Below the pieces are notes generated by a model. The model worked only from the letters and a program-made list of their open reading frames with translations. It was not told the DNA's origin and did not search any database. Shown here one piece after another: positions 52,982 to 62,765 of a stretch of 64,000 bases of DNA; within the stretch, counting starts at the first letter, position 1; each line of letters starts with the position of its first letter. Source of the DNA: Metabacillus_B sp050107715 (GTDB lineage: Bacteria; Bacillota; Bacilli; Bacillales; Bacillaceae); assembly GCF_050107715.1 (NCBI RefSeq), contig NZ_JBNILN010000014.1, positions 23,851 through 87,850 of the forward strand, written 5' to 3'. The translations under genes and the position numbers were made by a program.

Positions 52982-53669
52982 CGCTTTTTTCCTCTTTTCT
53001 TTGTTTGAGTATCGCCTTTGCAATCAGCAGATCCTCCGGTGTCGTAAGCTTCAAGTTGGCATACGAGCCGGGGATGACCTTAACTTTCTGGTTCAACCGT
53101 TCAATCAGACTGGCATCATCTGTCCCTTGATAACGGCTTCGCTCCGCGTCTTCATGGGCATGAAGGATAGCAGAAAGACGAAAAGCCTGTGGGGTCTGTA
53201 CCGCCCACAAGCTTGATCGTTCTACTGTTTCCAGCACTTCCCCTTGATCCACTCTCTTAATCGTATCCTTTACAGGCACAGCAAGCGTCGCAGCCCCTTC
53301 TCTTTGAGCCGCTTCTGCCAGCTCTTGCAAGACCGGATACTCGATGAACGGGCGGGCCCCGTCGTGAATGAAAACAACCGGCTCTTCAGCGTGCTTCAAG
53401 CCATTGTAGACACTCTCCTGCCGTTCGGCTCCCCCGCCTGTCATCTTCTTAATTTTCGTGAAAGAAAAGCGCTGGATCATATCCATGAATTCGTCCCGCT
53501 CAGCCTCATTGATCACAAGGATGATTCCGCAGCAGGCAGGGTCTGCTTCAAAAACGGATAAGGTATGAGCAATGACAGGCTTCCCTTCGAGCTCAATAAA
53601 CTGTTTGTTCTTTCCCGCATTCATTCGTTTCCCCTGACCAGCAGCCGGTATGACGACTTCATAGTTCAT
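52956..53669 (-). CDS. ispD: 2-C-methyl-D-erythritol 4-phosphate cytidylyltransferase
   Basis: The protein is 237 residues. It begins MNYEVVIPAAGQGKRMNAGK, with the nucleotide-binding loop AAGQGKRM, and contains VFIHDGARPF and the Thr-rich QGTDDASLIE segment. It makes CDP-ME from MEP and CTP. Its C-terminus overlaps ispF, so the two enzymes are coupled. Confidence 0.97.
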   Translation of the reverse strand: MNYEVVIPAAGQGKRMNAGKNKQFIELEGKPVIAHTLSVFEADPACCGIILVINEAERDEFMDMIQRFSFTKIKKMTGGGAERQESVYNGLKHAEEPVVFIHDGARPFIEYPVLQELAEAAQREGAATLAVPVKDTIKRVDQGEVLETVERSSLWAVQTPQAFRLSAILHAHEDAERSRYQGTDDASLIERLNQKVKVIPGSYANLKLTTPEDLLIAKAILKQRKEEKSDDKNRTGI

Positions 53670-53684
53670 GTTGTTTCTCCTTCG

Positions 53685-54785
53685 TTAAAGAGCTTTTTCA
53701 AGCAGCTTCGGTTTGGCGAAAATCATCCGCCCTGCAGAGGTCTGCAAAACAGATGTTACCAGCACGTCAATATGCTTGCCGATGTAATTGCGTCCATCTT
53801 CGACAACAATCATCGTTCCGTCATCCAGATAAGCTACACCCTGATTGTGCTCTTTTCCATCTTTAATTACTTGCACTTTCATCTCTTCACCCGGAAGAAC
53901 AACCGGTTTGACGGCATTTGCCAGGTCATTGATATTGAATACGGCCACATTTTGCAGCTCACACACTTTATTTAAGTTAAAATCGTTCGTTACGACTACA
54001 CCGGATGTAAGCTTAGCCAGCTTTACAAGCTTGCTGTCCACTTCCGAGATTTCTTCAAAATCGCCTTCGTAGATTTCAACTTTGATCGCGAGCTCCTTTT
54101 GGATTCGGTTCAAAATATCAAGGCCCCTGCGTCCTCGGTTTCGTTTGAGTACATCCGATGAATCAGCGATATGCTGAAGCTCTCCGAGGACAAACTGAGG
54201 AATGACAATGGTTCCTTCAAGGAACCCGGTCTGACAGATATCCGCAATCCTTCCATCGATGATGACACTTGTATCAAGAATCTTCAATTTTTTGGATTCA
54301 ACCTCTGATTCCTCTTCGCCGCTCCCTTTTTTCTTGTTAATGCGGCCGGGCAGTGAGAATAGACCGATCAGTTCTTCCTTCTTCTTAAACCCTACCTGAA
54401 ATCCGAGATAGCTTAACAGCAGTGTCAGAAAAACAGGAATGATCATGCTGAACACTTGATACGGAATATCTTTAAACGGAATAACATTAACAACCAGAAA
54501 AGCAATTATGAGTCCAAAAACCAATCCGAGACTTCCGAAAAGCACATCTGTTACCGGAGCTTTTACAAGGGACTCTTCCCACTTTTTAATCCAATTAACA
54601 GCGTAATCCACAAGCCAGAAAGTAGCCAGGAAGAAAATCACGGCTCCCAGTATCGCAAGTGTATACGGTGTATTTAAAAAAGGTATGTCCTGTAGATTCA
54701 TAAGTTTTAGTAAAGCGGGCATAAAAAAGATTCCCAATACTCCTCCTGTAATCAGAAAGAAGATTTGAACGATTCGCTGTAACAT
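53685..54785 (-). CDS. yacL: PIN/TRAM domain membrane protein, YacL type
   Basis: The protein is 366 residues. Four hydrophobic segments at the N-terminus (to about 130) are followed by a PIN domain (ILDTSVIIDGRIADI, and GVVVTNDFNLNKVCE with the acidic residues) and a C-terminal TRAM domain (GEEMKVQVIKDGKEHNQGVA). Probably a membrane-anchored RNase or RNA-binding protein of unknown substrate. The gene order (disA, then yacL, then ispD) matches B. subtilis. Confidence 0.94.
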   Translation of the reverse strand: MLQRIVQIFFLITGGVLGIFFMPALLKLMNLQDIPFLNTPYTLAILGAVIFFLATFWLVDYAVNWIKKWEESLVKAPVTDVLFGSLGLVFGLIIAFLVVNVIPFKDIPYQVFSMIIPVFLTLLLSYLGFQVGFKKKEELIGLFSLPGRINKKKGSGEEESEVESKKLKILDTSVIIDGRIADICQTGFLEGTIVIPQFVLGELQHIADSSDVLKRNRGRRGLDILNRIQKELAIKVEIYEGDFEEISEVDSKLVKLAKLTSGVVVTNDFNLNKVCELQNVAVFNINDLANAVKPVVLPGEEMKVQVIKDGKEHNQGVAYLDDGTMIVVEDGRNYIGKHIDVLVTSVLQTSAGRMIFAKPKLLEKAL

Positions 54786-54937
54786 ACCTTCACCTCCTTT
54801 TAACCATTATAAACAGAATACAAGAATTAAAACGTATAGCCATTATATTTTCAATATTTGTAATCAGAATGAAACTAGTCTGACAATTGTTTCTGTTAAA
54901 CAGAATTTTTATACCCGTTTTTCAGAAAGATAAAACG

Positions 54938-56014
54938 TCAACGGTCCAGCAAAGCCTGCTGCTGCATCCGTTTCAGGCCGTCTTTAATTTTTTTCGCCCT
55001 GATTTCGCCGATGCCCTCCACCTCATCCAGCTGTTCTACGGTCGCATGAAAAATAAGTTTCAGATTCAGGAATTTCGTCACAAGATTGTCAATAATGGAG
55101 GGCGGAAGCCGCTGAATTTTACTTAAAATCCTGAATCCCCTCGGCAAAATTTGTTCTTCTGTATTTGTATAGTGCGGATGTCCGAGCAGCTTAAACAGCA
55201 CGCTATCTTCAAGTAAATCAAAGTTCGCCAGCTCCTGCAGCTGTTTAAGAACAGCCCGCGGATCCTGAAGCCGGTTCAAGCTGTAGTCCTTTATTAAAAG
55301 GATGGTTTCCCCTTCAATGTCTGTGACCAGCTCACTCATCTGGAGGCGGATGAGGCGTCCTTCCGTTCCGAGCTCATTGACATAAGTGATGATCTCATTC
55401 TTGATCCGCAGCACCATTTCAATCCTGTGCAGGACATGCAGCACTTCCCCGTAGGTGACGAGCTCTTCAAACTCAAGTGCATTTAAATTCGCGATGGACT
55501 GGTCGAATACCGTTTTATATTTTTCAAGGGTTTGAATCGCCTGATTGGCCTTTACTAATATGACTCCAATGTCCCTGAGCGAATACTTATGCTCCCCATG
55601 GTAGAGAGTGATGACGTTGCGGCGCTGGGAGATGGCAATGACAAGGCAGCCCGTCTGCTTAGCCGCTCTCTCTGCAGTCCTGTGCCTCATCCCCGTCTCA
55701 GACGAAGGGATGGAGGAATCGGGAACGAGCTGTGCATTGGCAAAAAGGATTTTCTGGCCGGAGTCACTCAAAATTATCGCCCCGTCCATTTTGGCCAATT
55801 CGTACAAATGTGCCGGAGAAAAAGGAGAATGGATATAAAAACCGCCGTCCACGATTTCCTTTATTTTTTCATTGTAGCCAAGGACAATCAAGCCGCCCGT
55901 TTTTGCCCTCAGGACGTTCTCAATGCCTTCGCGGATTGGTGTCCCCGGAGCTATAAATCTTAGAATATCCTTTAAGTATCTGGCCGATTTCTGTTTGTCC
56001 AACATGCCGGTCAC
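54938..56014 (-). CDS. disA: DNA integrity scanning diadenylate cyclase
   Basis: The protein is 358 residues. The DAC domain contains KMDGAIILSDSG and GMRHRTAERAAKQTG (the DGA and RHR motifs). A helical spine and a C-terminal HhH domain (QLDEVEGIGEIRAKKIKDGL) follow. It makes c-di-AMP and reports DNA damage at sporulation. Its ATG overlaps the radA stop by four bases. Confidence 0.97.
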   Translation of the reverse strand: MTGMLDKQKSARYLKDILRFIAPGTPIREGIENVLRAKTGGLIVLGYNEKIKEIVDGGFYIHSPFSPAHLYELAKMDGAIILSDSGQKILFANAQLVPDSSIPSSETGMRHRTAERAAKQTGCLVIAISQRRNVITLYHGEHKYSLRDIGVILVKANQAIQTLEKYKTVFDQSIANLNALEFEELVTYGEVLHVLHRIEMVLRIKNEIITYVNELGTEGRLIRLQMSELVTDIEGETILLIKDYSLNRLQDPRAVLKQLQELANFDLLEDSVLFKLLGHPHYTNTEEQILPRGFRILSKIQRLPPSIIDNLVTKFLNLKLIFHATVEQLDEVEGIGEIRAKKIKDGLKRMQQQALLDR

Positions 56015-57393
56015 CCCCCGAGTGAATGCTGAAGAGCCTCTGATACACTCTTGACTCCGATTATTTTAATACCAGCAGGCGGTGTCCAGCCCCCGATATT
56101 GGCTTCAGGAAGAATGACCCGTTTAAACCCGAGCTTGGATGCTTCCTGAACTCTTTGCTCAATTCTTGATACTCTTCTGACTTCTCCGGTCAGACCGACC
56201 TCGCCAATGATAATATCCATCGGGTTGGTGGGCACGTCCCTAAAACTCGAGGCAATGCTTACGGCCACAGCCAGATCAATTGCCGGTTCATCGAGTTTAA
56301 CGCCGCCTGCAACCTTTAAATAAGCGTCCTGATTTTGAAGCAGCAGCCCGACACGTTTTTCCAGAACGGCCATCAGCAGGGGAACTCGGTTATGATCAAT
56401 CCCTGTTGCCATCCTCCTTGGATTGCCAAAGCTTGTCGGGGAGATTAATGCTTGTATTTCGACGAGAACAGGTCTTGTTCCTTCCATAGATGCCACAACA
56501 GTTGATCCCGCAGCACCTTTTGACCGCTCTTCAAGGAAGATCTCTGACGGGTTCAAAACCTCCGTGAGCCCCGCTTCCTTCATTTCAAAAATACCCATCT
56601 CATTCGTTGACCCAAAACGGTTTTTCACAGCCCGGAGAATCCGGTACGTATGGTGCCGTTCTCCCTCAAAGTACAAAACCGCATCCACCATATGTTCCAG
56701 AAGCCGGGGCCCGGCAATGGATCCTTCTTTTGTAACGTGGCCGACAATAAAGATGGCAATCCCCTTCGTTTTGGCGATTCTCATCAGCTCAGCTGTACAT
56801 TCCCTTACTTGGGAAACACTCCCAGGTGCAGAAGTAATCTCACTTTGATAAACGGTTTGAATGGAGTCGATTACAACAAACGCAGGCTCCGCCTCTTCAA
56901 TGGCCTTTGTAATGAATTCCATGTCCGTTTCAGCCAAAACCAGGAGCTGGTCCGATGAGACATCCAGGCGGTCCGCTCTCAGCTTCGTCTGTTTTACCGA
57001 TTCCTCGCCGGATATATATAAAACCCGGTTCCCTAAATCCGCAAGCTGGGAGGATACTTGGAGAAGCAATGTGGACTTCCCGATACCGGGGTCGCCGCCA
57101 ATTAAAACAAGAGAACCTTTCACAATGCCGTTCCCGAGCACGCGGTTTAGTTCCTTCATCTTTGTCTTAATACGGGGTTCAGCCGTCGTCTCGATCTTGG
57201 TGATCGGTGCAGCTTTTTGGGCTGTCTGGGCAGAATGCTGAAAGGAGGTCCTTCTCGTGCCGGTCCCAGCTCCAGTTTTAAAGGTTTCTTCGTTCATCGT
57301 ATTCCATTGGCCGCAGCCCGGACATTTCCCCATCCACTTGGCAGATTCATAGCCGCATGACTGGCACATAAATTTTGTCTTTGTTTTTGCCAT
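56011..57393 (-). CDS. radA: DNA repair protein RadA
   Basis: The protein is 460 residues. An N-terminal zinc finger (CQSCGYESAKWMGKCPGCGQ), a RecA-like core with Walker A GGDPGIGKST and the RadA signature KNRFGS, and a C-terminal Lon-like domain are present. It is a branch-migration helicase in recombination. It overlaps disA and is 78 bp after clpC. Confidence 0.98.
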   Translation of the reverse strand: MAKTKTKFMCQSCGYESAKWMGKCPGCGQWNTMNEETFKTGAGTGTRRTSFQHSAQTAQKAAPITKIETTAEPRIKTKMKELNRVLGNGIVKGSLVLIGGDPGIGKSTLLLQVSSQLADLGNRVLYISGEESVKQTKLRADRLDVSSDQLLVLAETDMEFITKAIEEAEPAFVVIDSIQTVYQSEITSAPGSVSQVRECTAELMRIAKTKGIAIFIVGHVTKEGSIAGPRLLEHMVDAVLYFEGERHHTYRILRAVKNRFGSTNEMGIFEMKEAGLTEVLNPSEIFLEERSKGAAGSTVVASMEGTRPVLVEIQALISPTSFGNPRRMATGIDHNRVPLLMAVLEKRVGLLLQNQDAYLKVAGGVKLDEPAIDLAVAVSIASSFRDVPTNPMDIIIGEVGLTGEVRRVSRIEQRVQEASKLGFKRVILPEANIGGWTPPAGIKIIGVKSVSEALQHSLGG

Positions 57394-57432
57394 GGTTCTA
57401 CCTCTCTTTTTCTCTGTCTGAACGAAGAAAGC

Positions 57433-57460
57433 GAGGCATACCGTTTATGCTGTATGCCTC
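57433..57460 (-). terminator. Hairpin between clpC and radA
   Basis: GAGGCATAC (57433-57441) and GTATGCCTC (57452-57460) form a perfect 9-bp stem. The following CTTTCTT is a weak T tract, so it may act as a partial terminator. Confidence 0.55.
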
Positions 57461-57471
57461 TGCTTCAATCT

Positions 57472-59910
57472 TTACTGATTCAGTTTTTCAGCCTGCTTTA
57501 CGGTGAACTCATTGTCCTGAACATCAAGCGTTATGTTCTGGCCTTTTTCGATATTGCCTCTCAGCAATTCTTCAGACAGACGGTCTTCTACATGCTTTTG
57601 AATGGCTCTGCGGAGAGGTCTCGCCCCGTATTCCAGGTCGACACCCTCCTCCGTAATCTTGTCAATGGCAGCATCAGTAAGCGTCAGGGACAAGTCCTGT
57701 TCAGCCAAACGCTTTGTGAGCTGACCCGCCATGAGCGTTACGATTTCTTTCAGATGTTTTTTCTCTAATGAATGGAAAACGATGATTTCATCAATCCGGT
57801 TGATAAATTCCGGGCGGAACGCTTTCTTCAGTTCGCCCATCACTTTTCCTTTCATGTCCTTATAATTCTGGTTCTCATCCTGAACGTTAAAGCCAACATA
57901 TTTATTGCGCTTCAGCTCGCTTGCTCCTACATTGGACGTCATGATGAGAATCGTGTTTCTGAAGTCGACCGTTCTTCCTTTAGAATCCGTCAGGCGGCCG
58001 TCTTCCAGAACTTGAAGCAGGATATTGAAAACATCCGGGTGGGCTTTCTCGATTTCATCTAGAAGGACTACGGAATAAGGCTTTCTTCTAACCTTCTCCG
58101 TCAGCTGTCCTCCTTCATCGTAACCGACATATCCGGGAGGAGAACCGACCAGTCTTGAAGTTGAGTGTTTTTCCATATACTCAGACATATCAATGCGAAT
58201 CATCGCATCCTCGTCTCCGAAGATGGATTCTGCAAGAGCCCTGGCAAGCTCTGTTTTACCAACACCTGTCGGACCAAGGAAGACAAATGAGCCGATCGGG
58301 CGCTTCGGATCCTTTAATCCCGCTCTCGCTCTTCGTACAGCTTTCGCCACTGCGACGACCGCTTCGTCCTGGCCGATCACACGGGAGTGAAGGAGCTGCT
58401 CCATATTCAGAAGCTTATCCGTTTCGGTTTGGGCGAGCCGCGATACCGGAACTCCTGTCCAGTTGGAAACGACCATGGCAATATCTTCAACAGTCACTTC
58501 TGAATTTTCCTGACCCTGTTTTTCTTTCCACGTTTTCTTCGTTTCATCCAGCTGTTCACGAAGCCGCTGCTCGGTATCTCTAAGGGATGCTGCTTTTTCA
58601 AATTCCTGGCTTTGAACTGCTGCATCCTTCTCCTTGCGCACTTCCTCCAGCTTCATTTCTAATTCCTTTAAATTAGGAGGAGTGGTGAAAGAACGGAGTC
58701 TTACTTTAGAACCGGCTTCATCAATCAAATCAATCGCTTTATCGGGAAGAAATCTGTCTGAAATATAGCGGTCTGACAATTTTACCGCAGCATCTATCGC
58801 TTCGTCCGTGATGGATACGCGGTGATGGGCCTCATACCGGTCACGCAGGCCGCTTAAAATCTGGATGCTTTCCTCTACCGTCGGCTCATCTACTGTAATT
58901 GGCTGAAAACGGCGCTCAAGCGCTGCATCTTTTTCGATGTATTTACGGTACTCATCAAGGGTTGTCGCCCCGATGCATTGAAGCTCTCCCCGGGCAAGAG
59001 AAGGCTTCAGGATGTTGCTCGCGTCAATAGCCCCCTCCGCTCCGCCTGCCCCGATAAGGGTGTGGAGCTCATCGATGAAGAGGATAATGTTGCCCGCCTG
59101 ACGGATTTCATCCATCACTTTCTTCAGACGGTCCTCAAACTCACCCCTGTATTTCGTTCCGGCTACAACCGTTCCCATGTCGAGCGTCATTACCCGCTTA
59201 TCGCGCAGGATCTCAGGCACTTCATTCTGAACAATCTGCTGGGCAAGGCCTTCAGCGATGGCTGTTTTACCTACTCCAGGCTCCCCGATTAAAACAGGAT
59301 TGTTTTTCGTTCTGCGGCTCAGCACCTCTATTACGCGCTGAATCTCTTTTCCCCGGCCAATTACAGGGTCCAGGCTGCCTTCACGGGCGATTACCGTTAA
59401 ATCACGGGCAAGGCTGTCAAGCGTCGGGGTATTGGCATTTGTCATCCCCCCACCCTGATGGCCGGATGAAGATTCATTGCTGCCAAGAAGCTGAAGAACC
59501 TGCTGTCTTGCTTTATTCAAGCTTACGCCTAGATTGTTAAGTACACGGGCTGCAACCCCTTCTCCTTCACGGATCAGTCCGAGAAGAATATGCTCTGTTC
59601 CCACATAAGAGTGGCCGAGTTTACGGGCTTCATCCATTGAAAGCTCAATGACTTTTTTGGCGCGGGGGGTATAGTGGATCGTCTGGGAAATATCCTGCCC
59701 TCTGCCAATCAGGCTTTCTACTTCTTTTTGAATCTTTTCTGAGCCAAGACCAAGTGCATTCAGCGCTTTCGCTGCAATTCCTTCCCCTTCGCGTACGAGA
59801 CCCAAAAGAATATGTTCTGTTCCTATGTTGTTATGTCCAAGTCTTACTGCCTCTTCCTGGGCAAGTGCAAGTACTTTCTGTGCTCTTTCAGTAAATCTTC
59901 CGAACATCAT
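57472..59910 (-). CDS. clpC: ATP-dependent Clp protease ATPase subunit ClpC
   Basis: The protein is 812 residues. Two N-terminal Clp repeats (AQKVLALAQEEAVRLGHNNI), AAA module 1 (GEPGVGKTAIAEGLA), a UVR-like coiled middle region (EFEKAASLRDTEQRL) that binds McsA/MecA, and AAA module 2 (GPTGVGKTELARALA) are present. With ClpP it degrades misfolded and regulatory proteins. It is the last gene of the ctsR operon, five bp after mcsB. Confidence 0.98.
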   Translation of the reverse strand: MMFGRFTERAQKVLALAQEEAVRLGHNNIGTEHILLGLVREGEGIAAKALNALGLGSEKIQKEVESLIGRGQDISQTIHYTPRAKKVIELSMDEARKLGHSYVGTEHILLGLIREGEGVAARVLNNLGVSLNKARQQVLQLLGSNESSSGHQGGGMTNANTPTLDSLARDLTVIAREGSLDPVIGRGKEIQRVIEVLSRRTKNNPVLIGEPGVGKTAIAEGLAQQIVQNEVPEILRDKRVMTLDMGTVVAGTKYRGEFEDRLKKVMDEIRQAGNIILFIDELHTLIGAGGAEGAIDASNILKPSLARGELQCIGATTLDEYRKYIEKDAALERRFQPITVDEPTVEESIQILSGLRDRYEAHHRVSITDEAIDAAVKLSDRYISDRFLPDKAIDLIDEAGSKVRLRSFTTPPNLKELEMKLEEVRKEKDAAVQSQEFEKAASLRDTEQRLREQLDETKKTWKEKQGQENSEVTVEDIAMVVSNWTGVPVSRLAQTETDKLLNMEQLLHSRVIGQDEAVVAVAKAVRRARAGLKDPKRPIGSFVFLGPTGVGKTELARALAESIFGDEDAMIRIDMSEYMEKHSTSRLVGSPPGYVGYDEGGQLTEKVRRKPYSVVLLDEIEKAHPDVFNILLQVLEDGRLTDSKGRTVDFRNTILIMTSNVGASELKRNKYVGFNVQDENQNYKDMKGKVMGELKKAFRPEFINRIDEIIVFHSLEKKHLKEIVTLMAGQLTKRLAEQDLSLTLTDAAIDKITEEGVDLEYGARPLRRAIQKHVEDRLSEELLRGNIEKGQNITLDVQDNEFTVKQAEKLNQ

Positions 59911-59915
59911 ACGTA

Positions 59916-60989
59916 TCAGCCTCCATCTATCTCCATTTTTAAACGTTCACGAATCAAAGCGGCTCTGCGGATATCTCTCTCATTCGGCTGTAGTACTTCT
60001 CCCGAATACTGCTGCAGAAAACCAGGCTGAGTCAAAATCATCAATTCATTTAAAATATTTCTGGAAACGTTTTGTATTAGTCCTAAGTCAATCCCCAGCC
60101 TCACATCCGACAGACACCTGGCCGTTTCTTTCGATTCAATGATCCGGCTGTTGGCAAGCACTCCGTAAGAACGGTAAATTCTGTCTTCGAGCTGAATCTT
60201 TGATGTCTGCAAAACCGCTTCCCTTGCCGAACGCTCCTGGGCAATCAGCTGCTGGACGACACTTAAAAGATCTTCTGCAATATCCTCTTCTGATTTTCCA
60301 AGGGTGATCTGGTTGGAGATCTGGAACAGGTTACCTAAAGCTTCGCTGCCCTCGCCGTAAATTCCTCTAACCACCAGGCCAAGCTGGTTAATCGCCGGAA
60401 CAATCCGGTTCATTTGCTTCGTTAGAGCGAGAGCGGGCAGATGCATCATCACAGAAGCTCTCATTCCAGTGCCCACGTTCGTCGGGCAGCTGGTTAAATA
60501 TCCTCTATTTTCATCAAAAGCATAATCCACTTCTTTTTCTATCCAATCATCGAGCCTGCCCGCCACTTCCAGAGCCTCTTTGACCTGCAGACCCGGGAAC
60601 AAACATTGTATTCGAACATGGTCCTCTTCATTCACCATAATGCTGACTTCCTCATTTACAGAAAGCAGGCATCCGGAGAAAGACGAATCTTCAGCCAGAT
60701 TGGGACTGATTAAATGCTTTTCAACCAGGACTCTTTTTTGCACATGTTCCAGGTCACTCATTTTCAGAAGCACAAAAGATCCAATGTCAGGAAAAGATTG
60801 TTCGGAAAACCTTTCTTCAAACAATGACAATATGTTCTGTGACTCTTCATCGGACGCTAAAGCCGGAAACCGAAACTGCTCAATATTCCGCGCCAGCCGG
60901 ATCCTGCTGCTTAAAACAATATCTGAATCCGGTCCTTCCTGACTCATCCAGGCACTCATTGCATTGTTCATAAAATCCTGCAATGACAT
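59916..60989 (-). CDS. mcsB: Protein-arginine kinase McsB
   Basis: The protein is 357 residues, phosphagen-kinase-like. It contains DIVLSSRIRLARNIEQFRFP at the N-terminus, the catalytic CPTNVGTGMRASVMMHLPAL segment and the C-terminal RRAALIRERLKMEIDGG. It marks proteins with phosphoarginine for ClpCP. It is three bp after mcsA. Confidence 0.98.
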   Translation of the reverse strand: MSLQDFMNNAMSAWMSQEGPDSDIVLSSRIRLARNIEQFRFPALASDEESQNILSLFEERFSEQSFPDIGSFVLLKMSDLEHVQKRVLVEKHLISPNLAEDSSFSGCLLSVNEEVSIMVNEEDHVRIQCLFPGLQVKEALEVAGRLDDWIEKEVDYAFDENRGYLTSCPTNVGTGMRASVMMHLPALALTKQMNRIVPAINQLGLVVRGIYGEGSEALGNLFQISNQITLGKSEEDIAEDLLSVVQQLIAQERSAREAVLQTSKIQLEDRIYRSYGVLANSRIIESKETARCLSDVRLGIDLGLIQNVSRNILNELMILTQPGFLQQYSGEVLQPNERDIRRAALIRERLKMEIDGG

Positions 60990-60992
60990 AGT

Positions 60993-61553
60993 CTATGCTT
61001 CCTCCCCTCTACCCATATTGATCTGCCTGACAATCTCTTTAATCTCATCCCGGAGCTCTGCCGCCTTTTCAAACTCCTCTTGAGCGATATGATGCTGCAT
61101 CAGTTTTTTCAGATCCTCCATGCGTTTTTGAAGGTGAATGCTCCCACCGATCCGCTTTGGAATTTTACCTCCATGAACAGTGTTGCCGCTATGAACCTTT
61201 CTTAAAATAGGTGTAATCTCATTTTGAAACGTTTTATAGCATTCTGAACACCCAAACCGGCCGGCTTTGCCAAACTGTCTGTACGTCATGCCGCATCGGG
61301 GGCAATGCTGGATCTCCTCTGCCCTGTACATGGAAGAAGCATCGGATTTTGCAAGCTTCGTCTCGAAATTAAGCAGGCCTGATAAAAGAGAGTTTATGGA
61401 AAATCCGCCATCACTTCCGAATACCATCATATTACTATTCTCTTTCGCACATTGTTCACAAATATGAACCTCTGCTTTTTCTCCATTGATCACTTTCGTA
61501 AAATGGAACGTTGCCGGTCTTTCATGACATTCCTGACACACCATGAGGATCAC
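60993..61553 (-). CDS. mcsA: McsB-activating protein McsA
   Basis: The protein is 186 residues. Eight cysteines sit in four CxxC pairs (CQECHERPA, CEQCAKEN, CPRCGMTYRQ and CSECY) and a C-terminal UVR motif (QEEFEKAAELRDEIKEIVRQ) follows. It activates McsB and senses thiol and metal stress. It lies 10 bp after ctsR. The start at 61553 is an ATG with AAGGCGGTG upstream; the following ATG gives a product two codons shorter. Confidence 0.97.
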   Translation of the reverse strand: MILMVCQECHERPATFHFTKVINGEKAEVHICEQCAKENSNMMVFGSDGGFSINSLLSGLLNFETKLAKSDASSMYRAEEIQHCPRCGMTYRQFGKAGRFGCSECYKTFQNEITPILRKVHSGNTVHGGKIPKRIGGSIHLQKRMEDLKKLMQHHIAQEEFEKAAELRDEIKEIVRQINMGRGEEA

Positions 61554-61563
61554 CGCCTTGCAA

Positions 61564-62028
61564 TTAGTTATATTTTAGGGACGTTAGCATAGCCTTCAGC
61601 ATCCTTGACCTTAATTCATCCCTTAAGGGCAAATCCACATAAAGAACTGAACGGTCCATGACACTCAGCATAATTTTGGCTTCTCTGGGTGTAATGACAT
61701 TTTCAGCTGCCAGCCTTAAGACAATATCCTCCGCCGGAGCCTGGGGCAATCTATCGCCCGCCAGTTCAATCATCTGCTCCAGTAAATGGGCATCGTCATT
61801 GGACTGTACTTTGATGATGCGTATATATCCGCCTCCGCCGCGCTTGCTCTCCACCATATAGCCTCGTTCTACAGTAAAACGAGTGTTAATGACATAGTTG
61901 ATCTGAGACGGTACACATTGGAACTTATCAGCAATCTCGCTCCGCTTAAGTTCTACAATTTCTTGCTCACTCATATCGAGAACCTGCTTTAAATACTGCT
62001 CGATTACGTCTGATATGTTTCTCATCAA
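61564..62028 (-). CDS. ctsR: Class III stress gene repressor CtsR
   Basis: The protein is 154 residues. The winged helix-turn-helix (LKRSEIADKFQCVPSQINYV) and glycine-rich wing (ESKRGGGGYIRIIKV, with the Arg of the thermosensor GGGGY) are intact. The C-terminal domain ends in MLKAMLTSLKYN. It represses clpC, clpP, clpE and its own operon until heat or arginine phosphorylation releases it. Confidence 0.98.
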   Translation of the reverse strand: MMRNISDVIEQYLKQVLDMSEQEIVELKRSEIADKFQCVPSQINYVINTRFTVERGYMVESKRGGGGYIRIIKVQSNDDAHLLEQMIELAGDRLPQAPAEDIVLRLAAENVITPREAKIMLSVMDRSVLYVDLPLRDELRSRMLKAMLTSLKYN

Positions 62029-62046
62029 GCCTCCTCCTCACTTGAC

Positions 62047-62063
62047 TTTGACTATATTTGACT
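62047..62063 (-). promoter_or_regulatory. CtsR operator
   Basis: On the minus strand AGTCAAA-TAT-AGTCAAA (62063-62047) matches the known direct heptad operator of CtsR with a three-base gap. It lies just past the -10 box, so bound CtsR would block initiation. Confidence 0.9.
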
Positions 62064-62069
62064 AATATA

Positions 62070-62098
62070 AATATATGATGTTCCCGTCTTTTTTTCAA
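62070..62098 (-). promoter_or_regulatory. Sigma-A promoter of the ctsR operon
   Basis: TTGAAA (62098-62093) and TATATT (62075-62070) are separated by 17 bp on the minus strand, upstream of the CtsR operator. Confidence 0.75.
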
Positions 62099-62123
62099 CT
62101 ATTTCAAACTTGAACTTTCTGTA

Positions 62124-62765
62124 TTACGTTTCCCATTCATTCCGTTTCGTCACTTCCAGGGTATACGTCGAAGCATTTTGATCCTTTTCATCTTGTTTTA
62201 CCTTCATTTTATACACCACTAGGTCATTTTGATCTAATGTCTTCAAGACTTCTTCGAGGTCGTTTCCTTGCTGCACCTTTACTTTCATTGTTTCCCTTTC
62301 TTCCTTTTTCCTAAAACTCCAATGCACCCGATTCAGGAAAGAAAGACTCAGCCAGACTGCCAGTGCGGTAAAACCCGCGAGGATATACATACCTGCGCCT
62401 ATAACCAGACCCAGTCCTGCAGAGATCCAGATGGATGCAGCTGTCGTTAATCCATGAATGCTGCCGCCTTTCACCAAAATCGTTCCAGCTCCGAGAAATC
62501 CAATGCCGCTGATCACATAAGAAGGAATACGGGAGGGGTCAAACTGAGTATGAGGGTACTCATCCAAGTACTCTTTAAAGCCGTAAAGGGATAGCAGCAT
62601 AAGCAGACAGGCTCCGATTCCCACGATTAAGTGGGTCCTGAACCCTGCCGGATGCCCGTTGATTTCCCGCTCGGCCCCAATAAAGCCGCATATAATAGCT
62701 GTAAAAACAATCCGGATCATCATCGTAACTTCATCTGATCCTATAATATCTTTCATCGTTTCCAT
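62124..62765 (-). CDS. MgtC/SapB family membrane protein
   Basis: The protein is 213 residues. Four to five hydrophobic helices (IRIVFTAIICGFIGAEREI, LIVGIGACLLMLLSLYGF, VISGIGFLGAGTILV and GLVIGAGMYILAGFTALAVW) and the conserved GAERE and GIGFLGAGTI motifs identify the family. A cytoplasmic C-terminal domain (about 155-213) resembles an ACT-like fold. MgtC proteins affect magnesium homeostasis and growth in low magnesium. It lies on the minus strand between the rRNA operon and ctsR. The mgtC gene is not part of this site in B. subtilis as I recall it. Confidence 0.9.
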   Translation of the reverse strand: METMKDIIGSDEVTMMIRIVFTAIICGFIGAEREINGHPAGFRTHLIVGIGACLLMLLSLYGFKEYLDEYPHTQFDPSRIPSYVISGIGFLGAGTILVKGGSIHGLTTAASIWISAGLGLVIGAGMYILAGFTALAVWLSLSFLNRVHWSFRKKEERETMKVKVQQGNDLEEVLKTLDQNDLVVYKMKVKQDEKDQNASTYTLEVTKRNEWET

